Assembly (NCBI GenBank): GCA_018350325.1
Contig: JAEVLN010000022.1
Location: 1,195,105 to 1,259,104 of the forward strand
From: Globodera rostochiensis
Taxonomy: Eukaryota; Nematoda; Chromadorea; Rhabditida; Heteroderidae
Direction: 5' to 3'
DNA length: 64,000 bases
Both the position numbers and the translations under genes were made by a program. The notes below the pieces were generated by a model that was not told the origin of the DNA, ran no database searches, and worked only from the letters and a program-made list of their open reading frames with translations. Shown in pieces: positions 1 through 12,000 of this stretch (the stretch's first letter is position 1; each line of letters opens with the position of its first letter).

Positions 1-3000
1 GAGCAGTTCAGGCCAAAATATGAGACAGTTTTGGCACGTGAAGGCCAAGTGATCGTTTTGGGGTTTGTTTTTTGAGTTATTACCAAAGCGTTCACATCTC
101 AGCTAAGAAAATGCGCAATTTTCAGAAGCAAAGCGACTTCAATTCTGGCCAAAACTCCGACCACCGCACTTAAAGAGCGTCTTTTTGCGTTGAACGAGGC
201 GAGTTTCTGTCGCAAAATATGTTGTTTTACCGTATACTTTTGGATTATACACCTCTGGGGGTTACTCGGACTGTATTGTTTTTAGAGCCCGGTCGAGACG
301 AGAATCTCGTCTCGAGATCTCGAAAAATCTCGACCCGAGATCTCGCTCGAAGAAATTTTCCGAGATTTTTTCGAGAATCTCGTGATTTTTCGAGAATCTC
401 GTGATTTTTCGAGAATCTCGTGATTTTTCGAGAATCTCGTCTCGACATCTCGAAAAATCTCGACTCAAGATCTCGAAAAATCTCGACTCGAGATCTCGCT
501 CGAAGCTCAAGTCCGGGCTCTAATTGTTTTATTTGTTTTGTCACCCATTCATTTAAAACGGTGTTCAGATTTGGCCGGCACTTTATTCGGCAACCAAAAA
601 ACGCCAAGAAAAATTGGACAGAGTGAAGCGCGCGTTGGATGAACTTGTTGAGGCCGAGCAAAGCGTCAAAACTGAACTGAACGAATTGACGGAACAAAAA
701 TTGGTGAGGAATTTTGTTTGAAGAATGAATGAACGAAGTTTGAAGAACAAGAAAGGGGGCTGATGTAAATGGAGGGGAAATCATGGCGGCTTAAAGACTG
801 AAAAGAGTGGCAAAAGCGAAGGCGAACCCCTCCTTCAAAAAATGGGGGTTGGCCTGGGGGGGGGGGATTTTGATGAGTGTGGCGGTTGGGTAAGCATTGG
901 GCGGCCCGAGTGGTGGTGCTGGTGAAGCTTGCTTGTAAGCCGATCCGCACGGAGCAGAAGAAGGGGGGGGGGAGGGACGCCGGAGGGGAGGGGGAGCGGA
1001 AGAAGGGGGGATGTCGCCGGAGGGGTGGGGGCGCCGGAGGGGGCGAGGGTGGGGGGAGGGGGACGTCACCGGAGGGGGCGGGGGTATGTGTGGCCGTGGG
1101 GCGAGGGGTGAGGTGATCTTCAGCGCTTCTCCCCTCCCCTCCTCCCCCCCCCCCCCTCCCCGCTTTTCCTCTGCTTCAGACGACGTTACCCCGCTCTCCC
1201 AACCGCGATAAACATTCTCTTAAAACCTTTTTTTTGCTGCTCTTTTTCGTAAAAATGAAAAGAGGTGAATAGAGCGCCGCGGGGTCCGTGCCGATGGGAA
1301 ATGCCCTTTTCGACCCGTCGCCTTGCCCTTGCAGGGAAAGCGTAATTCCTTTTTTTTTTTGGTTTTTGCAACGAATTTCTTTTTGCCATAAGCTTTCATT
1401 TCAAATTTCCTCAGACCGCTTGTGCCAATTCACCGCCGGAGTTTGCCATGCCGGTGTTGGAGTCGTTGCAGCAACGCCTGCACGCGCTGGGCCCGGGCGT
1501 GGACAGCGTGTTCACGGTGATGGACAAATTGGAGAGGGCACTCGGCGGCGATTCTGGTGCCGAGACGAAGAAGCATCGGCTGGCGCTTGAACAGCTTCGA
1601 CGCGACTACGCCGCGCTGGTCTCGGAGTGCAATGCCGCATTGGAGCAGGCACGCAACAAGGTGACTTTGACAGACGGAAACTGTTCATTGACGGATGGTC
1701 CTGACACGAGCCGGACCCCTCTTTGGCAGCTTTCGAATGGCGCTTTAAAAATTTAATATGGCAATTTACAGGAAACGCTGATGGCCCGTTTTGACTCGGA
1801 AGCCGATGCGCTTCGATCGTTGCTGGACGACACGGAACACAAACTCAGCAACGACCTGCTCGGGAAGGATGCGCTCAAATTTGGTGAGTTGGCATTGGCA
1901 TCAGTGTGCAGCGCCCCGGATCAAATTGCTTCTGATCAGAAAAAGGTTCTCTTATCCCCATCTTTTGTTTAGCAATTGTCGAATTTGATGCCCGCTGGTC
2001 GACCGCCTCTGCCCAACTGCAGTCGGTGCTGGTACGTCTTCGACCCCTTGTGGACACTGCCGAGGCGTCACGCTTGGAGGCGACCAGCGGAGAATTGGCG
2101 GCTTCAGCAACACAGCTTCGGGAAATGGCGGCACGGCGCATGGCTAAGGTGGGGGGGGGGCTAACATGCCAAGAAAGTGAGGTCCTTCATGTTCTGAACG
2201 TTTGTTTGTTGCAGATTGAACATGGCGAAGGCCGTCTTGGCAGCTTATTGGACAGAACGACCAATTTGGCCAATGAATTGTCAGTGTTTACAGAGGTAAT
2301 TCACCAACAACAACAACAACTTGGGGACGGTACAAATTGTGGGCAAAATGTTCAGAAAATTGGTGCACTTCCACCGATTGGGCGGGAACAAAGCGTTTTG
2401 AATGGCCAATTGACGGAATGCAATGGAATGGAGACAAACATTGGGGCCATGATGGACAAAGTGGCCGAATTGGGCAACGAATGGCACGGATTGGTGGACG
2501 ACGCAATGGGCGGCGGCGGGGTTGGCCACCAGACTCAGGTGATGACAGCGTTTTTTGGCAATTTTATGTGTGACTAATTGTGTGGGTTTTGTTCATTTGT
2601 GTCAGGCAAAATCGGCAAAATCCGATCTGCACAAGATGGACAAGCAGTTGGAGAAGCACAAGGACGAGTTGGCAATGAGGCGGAGACGAATTTCCGAGGT
2701 GGCGCGACGGGTGAACGCCTTGGACGGGTTGGTGTAGATTGTGTGCACCACCAACAAATGAATACCCTGTTGTTTGGCTTCAGGGAAGTTTCGGCACTTC
2801 ATGCCGCCATCCAGAACGTTTCTGCACATGAAGTGCTCAGCCAACCCCTGGGGGCCGATGCGAATGCCCTGAGGGCACAACAGGAAGTGCTTAAGGCAAG
2901 AATCAGTACATAGTGCTTTTAAGTAGTGAAAAGACTTGAGGACCAATCGAGAATCTCGGAAAAATCTCGATCGAAAACGTACCGAGAATCTCGATCGTTC

Positions 3001-6000
3001 TTACTCTGCTTTTAAGTATTTGTTTTGTTTTTGTTGGTTATTATTGACCGTTTAAGATGCTGAAAGATGGCGAACTGTCCGAACTGGCTGACCGAAAGGA
3101 GAAGGCGGCACAGGAATGCAAGGAGCTGATCAAAGGGGTCGGCAGCGGCGTCAGCACGGACACACTGGTGCGTGCGTGCGGGCCCCGGGGGGTTGGCCAA
3201 GTGTTTGGCCGGGAATTTGAATTTTCAATAAACAAAAATTGGCGACATAAATCACCGCATCGATTGATCGATCGATCGGTTGGACCGAAATTATGCGCAA
3301 AAGCAAAGCAAAGCAAAAGCATTTTCCATTTTATTGGCTCCAATCGCAAAATTTTTGTCTTCCATTCTGTCCCCCCCCCCCCCGCCCCGCCGTTTTTTTG
3401 TGACTCAAAATGCCTCCATGTCGACTTTGGAGAGAATTACGGAGAAAATTGTTCGGGTGGACAGAGTTTTACGATTTGGGCACATCCGATGATCAAAGTT
3501 TGATCAGTGCGTCCGGATGTCGGAATGTGTCGTCGTCCCCCGGGGGCACCATGATGGATGTGTTCGAGGTGTTCGTTCCCCCATCGTTGAATTGCTGCTG
3601 CCGCCTTTAAACAATTCCCCTCCCCCCCCCCCCTTCTCCAGGAGGGCCATCTGCGCTCGTTGAACTCGGCCTGGCAGCAGCTTGCGTCAAGCGATGTTGA
3701 GCGCAAGGAGCGCGAGTTGGAGGCGGCCGTCCAAGCACTTGGCAGCTTCCGTGAGGCTCAGCAGTCGTTGCTGAACTGGCTGGAGCAGACGGAACAACTG
3801 ATCGCCGAACAGAGTCCCCCGTCCACTGATCACAAGGTGCGTGTGCCATTGAAGGGCGAGAATTTGATCGAGACCCAAGACTCTCGAGCAGCAGCAGCGT
3901 TACCTTTCCATTTTCAGGTGGTGAAGGCTCAGCTGCAAAACCAAGAGTTCCAGTTCAAACTTGTTGAAGACAAACGGCCAAATGTTGAAGGCTTTATGGA
4001 GTTGGCACAAAAGTTGGAGCAAATGAGCGTGGACGAGGCCAACACGGCACAGCTGAGGACAGCCCGCGAGCACATTGCTTCAAGGCAAGTTTTGCGGGCC
4101 AGGCATTTTTGCTGACTCTTTTTGTTCTGTGCAGATATTCGGATTTGCTCAACATGGTCAATGCCCGGCATGAACAGTTGCAGAACGCACTTGTGCTGTC
4201 CCAGGAGTGGGCCAAATTGCATCGACAGCTTGGCCACTTTTTGGACGAGTCGGAACGCCAAATGCACGCCTTTGAACGCATTCCAACTGACGCACAAAAG
4301 ATGGAGGAACAAACCCAACTGTTGGAGGAGCTTCAGCAGCTGACGGACGAGCGACGGGAGCAGTTCGATCGACTGGTGGAGCTTGCGAATGAGTTGGGAG
4401 AAATGGTCAGTTTGGAGGAAGGCCAGGAGCTGGACAATGAAATGCATCAACTGGTGGGACGTTACGATACGCTCGGTGTACGGCTTGGCCAGATCGGACA
4501 ACTGATGGGGTCTGTTTTGTTCATGGAGTGGCCAAGAAATTGTTTTGTTGTTGCAGAACGTTGGCGGAAGACATTGCCCAGTTTCTGCAAAGCACGCAAC
4601 AGCTGTTGAACTGGTTGAAGGAGATGGAGGAGGAGATGCACAAGTTTGACGACCCGTCCACGGAGCCTGAAGAGCTTGGCGCCCAAAGCGATGAGTTGGC
4701 GGTAGGCAATTTTGGAGGGAGGGGCGGGGGGGGGCAAGCGGTACACATCAGTTCAGTGCCATCTCAATCAGAGTTTTCGAATGGCACATCTTGTTTGTTT
4801 GATTTGGTTGAGTTTAAAAAAAGGCATAGCCTTTGGGCATTGAACTGATCGCCCCGGGGGGGGGAGTGTTTGAGCGAAAAGCGACGGACGGCACGGCCCC
4901 CGGGGGGGGAGTGTTTGAGCGAAAAGCGACGGACGGCACTGCCCCTGGGGGGGGGGAGTGTTTGAGGGAAAAGCGACGGACGGCACGGCCCGGGGGGCGG
5001 GGGAATTGTTTGAGGGAAAAGCGACGGACGCGGCATTTTTAGACGCTGGTGGCTGCCATTGCGGACCAGGGCCAGCTGGTCACCCAAGTTGTGGAGATCA
5101 GCCAGGAGCTTTGTGCCCACACGAGCGGTGCCGAGGCATTGTCGCTGCAGTTTCGGACGGACAATTTGCGCCAACGCTACACAAAGCTGGCCGACGACGC
5201 GTCAGGCCGAATCAACGTGTTGGAGAAGGCGCTGCCGTTGGCCGAAGACCTCAAGGACGGCATGGGCGAACTGGTTGAACATCTGGACGGAGTTGAAGAG
5301 GACTTGCAGAACTTGGGCCAAGTCACGCTTGAGGAGCAGTTCCAGTTGGTGAACACCATTGAGTCCGACCTGGGCCCAGCACGGGAACAGCTTGACGCCC
5401 TCCACGGGGTCAGTGTTGAGCTGCAGCGGCTGGTCACGGAGCAGCGGGCAAGCAAATTGGCACGCGAATCCGCCGAACTGCACAAACGGTTTAGCAATGT
5501 TGCGGATGCGGTGGGTTTTGTGGAGATGATCTGTTGAACTCACTGATCAGGTGGTCACTTATATGTAGGTATCACGAAAAGCGGACCAACTGCGGCAGGC
5601 AGAACGCCAATCGCGACACACTTTTGACGTGTTGGACTTTTGGATTGATTGGTTCAACGACGTGCAGGAACAAATTGTGCAGGCCGACAAACCGGCGGTG
5701 GACATGGAACAGTTACGGCAACAGCTACGACAACAGCACGCGCTGAACCAAGAGATTGTGACGGAGAAGAACGGACTTCGCGACATGGTCGTTGAGGCCA
5801 CAAAAGTTGCGCGCGAGTTGAGCAGCACACTCGGGGGCCAAGAAGGGCAGGAAGCGATGATGGCCAAGGTGGAGCGAGCCAAGCGATTGGCGGACGAAAC
5901 GGTGGAATTGGGCACTGAGCGAGTCGCCGAGTTGGAGCAGGTCAGCAGGCACCATTAAGCCTTCCTTCCTTCCATCGGCGTCATAAACAACAAAAAATTG

Positions 6001-9000
6001 AAGGCATTTGCGTTGTGCAAAGAGTTGGACGGTGAATACAATGAACTGAACGAATGGATGGACGGCGTGGAGAAGGAGCTGCACGCATGCGAACCGATCA
6101 CGCTCGGAATTGCGGCCAAAGCGTTGTTGGCACAACAGCAACACAACAATGTGGGTGTGATGGTGATCAGACCGAGGGGGGCCCAACCCCTGTAGGTGAT
6201 CAGACTACGGGTTCCTAACCCCTTTGAGGGTGGTGATCAGACTGAGGGGGCCCAACCCCTGTGTACGTGATCAAACTACGGGTTCCTAACCCCTCTGAGG
6301 GTGATGATCAAACCGACAGGTTTAAACCCTGTAGGTGATCAGACTAAGGGTTTCCAACCTCTCTGAGTGTGGTGATCAAACCGACAGGTTTAAACCCTGT
6401 AGATGATCAGACTAAGGGTTTCCAACCGCTCTGAGTGTGGTGATCAAACTGACAGGTTTAAACCCTGTAGATGATCAGACTAAGGGTTTCCAACCTCTCT
6501 GAGTGTGGTGATCAAACCGACAGGTTTAAACCCTGTAGGTGATCAGACTAAGGGTTTCCAACCTCTCTGAGTGTGGTGATCAAACCGACAGGTTTAAACC
6601 CTGTAGGTGATCAGACTACGGGTTCCTAACCCCTTTTAGTGTGGTGATCAAACCGACAGGTTTAAACCCTGTAGGTGATCAGACTACGGGTTCCTAACCC
6701 CTTTTAGTGTGGGATCAAACCGACAGGTTTAACCCCTGGTGTGCTGTGTGATCAGTTTTGATCCAGATCACATAGAACCACCTCTTCCCCGGGGGGACAC
6801 CGGTTTACAGAACTTTTCGGTGTCAACAATCCAACTTTATAGAGCATGCTCCAGCAAATCCAAGGCCAGCGTCCAATGGTTGCCAAATTTGATCGAAATG
6901 TGACCGCACTGAGCGAGCTGTGCTCCGAGGCGGACGAACAGAATTTGAAACACATTGCCGAAAATGTGGCAGAAAGTGGGCAAAAGCGCCAACATTTAAA
7001 TCGAATAATAATTTAATTGGACTTATTGAAAGGATTTGACGACTTGGCCAACGCGTTCCGTGAACGTGGCGACGCGCTGTCCAGCTCCATTGAGCAGTGC
7101 TCGCAGCTGACCGACCGACTGAACATTTTCCTCTCCAATTTGTCCAATGCATTGGACCAACTGCGGGCCCAGGAGTCGGCTTCATGTCGCCCGCCTGTTC
7201 TGCGACGGCAAATTGCCGAAAATGGTGCAATATTCGACCTGCTTCGTCAGAAGGAGCAGCACTTTTGCGCTATGAAGGCACAAGCTCAAGAAGTACTCGC
7301 ACGAGCCGGGCCAAACCAGCAGCCGATGGTGGCCGATATGTCGCAGAGGCTGGAGGAGATGGACCAACGTTGGCTAGAAGTACACACATGGACAAAATTA
7401 ATGCCCCCGTTCAGTAACATTTTCTTTTTTTGTTTCAGTTGCACAGCGGTGCGGAGTATCGTCGCACTCATCTGGAAGCATTGCTTCCCGTCACTGAACA
7501 TTTCTGGGCACAATTGGAAGCAGTTCAACAGAGCATCGCCACGGTTCGTCAACGGGCGGACGCGTTTGGTGGAGAAGGCGGGACTGGTGAAGCTGCTGAT
7601 CATGACGATCTGGAGGAGCAGCTCCAACAACGACAGCAAGAGCTTCAAGCAGTACAAAATGTCATCGAACATTGTGCCGTTGATGTACAACAGGTGGCAA
7701 TTTTTTTTGCGCAATATTTTATGTTCCTCAATTCAATAATGATCAACAAAACAGGTAATTGTGGAAGGCGTCGATTTAAGCGCAAAACTGGACGCGGAGG
7801 AGGAGCGCAGCTTTGTGCAGCAACATTTGACCATGTTGCAAACCCAATGGGACACCTTGTTGGGCCAGTACACACAGATCAGCGGCAACTTGAGCACAAC
7901 AATGGAGCAGGTTGGCTGGCGCCAAAAACCCATTATTGCCCCGCTGGGGGCATGTTAATATATTTTGCCTCGGGCATTTTTATATATTTTGCCTCGGGCA
8001 TTTTTATATATTTTGCCTCGGGCATTTTAATATATTTTGCCTCGGGCATTTTAATATATTTTGCCTCGGGCATTTTTATATATTTTGCCTCGGGCATTTT
8101 TATATATTTTGCCTCGGGCATTTTTATATATTTTGCCTCGGGCATTTTAATATATTTTGCCTCGGGCATTTTAATATATTTTGCCTCGGGCATTTTTATA
8201 TATTTTGCCTCGGGCATTTTTATATATTTTGCCTCGGGCATTTTTATATATTTTGCTTCGGGCATCGACTACAGCTTCATCATCCCCTCCCTGTAGGCGC
8301 TTCAATTCTACACACTTCTTCAACAACTCACTGCATTTATGCTCGAGAAGGAAACACAATGTGCGGGCATAATCTTTGGAAACAGTCCACAACTGTCCGT
8401 GGACGCCATTCGAGAACAGTTGCGCGCGTTGGAGGAGCTCAGGAGGGAGCTGGACGAGTGGGCGTTGAACCGGGAACAACTGAACCAAATGGGTTCGTGG
8501 TGGGCAACGAGTTCGGGATGTTTACAAACAAATCACTAATTAGGGGTTGTCCCTCCCCCCAATCCCGACAATGCTACTAGCTCCGAGAATAGCGATTCCC
8601 CTGAACATTTGGTCTCGAAAATTCGGTGATCTGATCAATCTTATCTGGAAAAGAATGTTTGATCTGATCTGTTGCTTGTTCAATTTGAAGGTGCGGAACT
8701 GTGCGCTCAGCCTGGCACTCAAAGCCAAGCGCCGCCCATTCGTTTGGCACTGTCTGAGCTGAAGCAGCGATGGGCTCGTCTGTACGCTCAACTCCGGGAC
8801 ACGGAGCAGCACTTGGAACGCTCACTGTTGGACATGGGACAGTTGGCACATGCGCATGACCAAATGATGGCATGGTTGGCCACAACTGAATCATTGTTGG
8901 CCACCGTCGACACAACAGCGGACGGCGGTCTAAAGCATGTCGAAATTGAACTTTGCAAGCTGCGCATGATCCAGAACGACATTGCAGCGCATCAGCCCAC

Positions 9001-12000
9001 CTTTGAAGCCATTCAAGTCAGTCGAGAAAATGGGATACATAATTCCAGGGTTGGTCCCCCATTGCTAGAGACCGACCTGGACCTGGATCCAGGCCTGGAT
9101 TTTTCCTGGATCCAGTCCAGGTCCAGGATTTTTCAAAATGTCGGTCTCTAGACATTGCATTCCCGAAGGAGGCATTCCCGGGGTGATCACTGATCAGTCC
9201 CTTCAACAGCTCCCTTGCCCGTTGTTTTTTGAAAATTCCAATCTGTAATTAAATGTGATGAAAATGGGCGGGGTCTTAAGGCACTGAACACATCAGCAGC
9301 AGCAGAAAAGTGGTGAATAATAAAATGCAATAAAATTGATCGATGTGAACATTTGAATTCCTTCCCCCCTCCGGGCAATGAACACTTAGAGAATGTTGAT
9401 AATTTGGGGCCTGACTGCTTGCTATAAACGGTTTTTATTTTAAAATTCTTTTAAAGGCCACCGGACAGAAAATGATGCAACAAGACCCGCAATGTGCCAA
9501 TGCCACGCAGCCAATGCTGGACGAGTTGGCACATCGTTGGGCATTGTTGGGCCAACAGGCTGAAAAAGCGTGGGTGCAGTTGGAGCGTGCCCGATCGGAG
9601 GCCAACACGCGCAGTGATGACCTAACCAAATGGGCGGTGTGGCTGAACGACTTGATCACCGAGTTGCGCAGCAATCGACCAATTGGCGGACTGCCGGACA
9701 CGGCGATGGCACAACTGGACGAATTTCGCATTGTGCAAGCGGACGTCGAGCAGCGCAGGCCGCAAATGGACGAGTGCCTGAGCCGTCTGGAGGAGCAGCT
9801 GGCGGCAACATCCGGCGGCACTGACGCAGGCGCGGGCGCGGCCGCCGCCGGCGGCGAGTGGCTTGTCGGACAGCACAAAAAGTTGCGTGCCGATTGGACG
9901 CTCGTGCAGCAAAAGTTGGCGGAGCGGGACAGCCGGTTACGCAAGGCGTTGGAGGAGGCGTTAGAGCTTGCACTCGGCATGCAAGAGGTGCACGACTGGT
10001 TGCATGGGGCCGAAGAACATTTGGCCATGGCACCGACCATCTCCAAAATGGTTGAACCACTGGGTGACCAGTTGGCACATCATCAAGCATTCCATGCCGA
10101 AATGATGGGGAAAAGCGAGCTGATGAAGGAGCTGTGCAACAAGGGCATCCGGATTCAGCTCAGCTGTGAGAAGAAGGATGCCATTCCGATGAAGAATCGG
10201 CTTGTGTCGTTGAAGCATCGCACGGACAAGTTGGCACAACGCAGCAACGAACGACTGAAAATGTTGACAATGGCACTGGACGAGTCGCGGCTGTTCTTCG
10301 ACTCGCGCCGCGAGCTGCTCAGGTGGACGGACGAGCAGCAGCGATGGCTGCACAACAGAGAGGCAGAGAACAGCGCGTGCGGCACCGGCGAACACATTCG
10401 CGAAGCGTTGGCTGATCAGCGCGAATTTGCTAAAGGCATACAGCGCAAGGACGGGCGTCTACGACGATGTACGCCGGCGGGGCGGCGCGCTTGAGGAGCA
10501 CGCGCCGCCGGGCGAAAAGCTGCAGTTGGTGGACGCCAACGAGGAGTTGGACCGGCGCTGGGAGACGCTGACGCGGGACGCGCTGCGACGCCAACGCAGC
10601 CTTGAGGAGGCGCTGATCCAAAGCGGCAAGTTTGACGAGGTGCTCGCTGAACTGCTCGACTGGTTGGCCACCGTGTTGCCTCCGCTGGAGGCCGAGCTGC
10701 ACGCCGGCAACCATCTTGGTAGTGTACACGGAATAAAGAGACCGGTGGATGCCAAACTGTAAATTTAGGCGATGTTGACACGCTGCACACGTTGGTGAAG
10801 GAGCACCACGAGCTGACGGAGCAGTCCAACACACGCAAGGACAATGTGGAGAAGGTGAGTGTGTTATTCATTCATTTACATAAATTGACTTTTAAGAAAG
10901 TTTCCATTAAACAAATATATTTGTCCCCCCCCCCCCAAAGGTGCGCGAAAGGGCACAACGAATGGTTGAGGCAAGCACTGGAGATGCACAAGAGTTGGCC
11001 GAACTGGACGCCAAGCTGACCATCCTCAACAACCAATGGGACAGATTGAACCAGGGCATCGGCACTCGGGTGAGCAATAAATGAATGAGTAGGGGAGAGG
11101 GAAACGATCGATCTGATCAACACGTGTCCCTAACATTGATCATCAACTGATCAATTGCTAATTGCGAAATGTCAGGCAATCGCCAATTTTGGCACTTTTT
11201 GGCCTCATGGCACTTTTTGGCCTCAAACTTTTTGATAAAATATTTTGTTTTTAAGGAAGAACGCCTCACAAGTGCACTGAAGAAGGCTGTGGATCTGTCG
11301 GAATTGATGTTCGTTCCATTTTTGTTTTAAATCCGATTTTTTTAATCCAATTTTCATTGTTTTTACCCTCCCCCGCTAAGGCACGATTTGGGCACCGCAT
11401 TGCAGGACATTGAGGCAAGACTGCGCCGTCGTCCCGCGCTGTGTTGGGACGAAAAGTCGGTGCTGGCCGAACAGCTTCAGCTTGACCAGCTTCGGCATGA
11501 GTTCACGGGACGGTTGCCCGAGCTTGAGAAGGTGCTGGAGTTGGCCAAGGAATTGCAACGGAATGCCCATCCGCGGGCGGAGGCGCCACTGCGCGAGTTG
11601 GTCCGTGGAATGGGCACGCGCTGGGAGCTGCTTGATCAGCTGATCGGAGACCGGGCGGAAAAGCTCAGGACTGTAAGTTGTGCATGCATATTTTGACTAG
11701 TGATCGGACTGATCGGAGATTGTCTCGATCGGCGAAATTTTCACTTTTTCGAGATTATCGATCAAAATCTGGATCGGTCCTCAACTGTCCGATCACTAAT
11801 TATGACTATGATTGTGGCCCTATTCTCGATGTTGTAGCGCTTGGACGAGATTCGGCAGCACGAGCAAAATTTGAACGAGTTGTTGGGCTTCGTCGAGGAG
11901 AAGCAAGGACAGCTTGAACTGATGCGCGACTGCAGTGATGAGGGGCAGCTGAGTCGGCTGGGCACGTATGTGTTGCTTTTTTGTTTTACTGCTTCACTGA

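Noticed and set aside
107..175. Possible small vab-10 exon after ATTTTCAG at 107-114
   Set aside because: No frame gives spectrin-like heptads with a donor; joining 48 to 569 already keeps phase.
7933..8265. Long frames of repeated MPEAKYIK (- strand) and IYFASGIF (+ strand)
   Set aside because: They are translations of a 24-bp intronic tandem array, open only because the unit length is a multiple of three.
7957..8267. CRISPR-like regular spacing
   Set aside because: Direct head-to-tail units with no unique spacers, in a eukaryotic intron.
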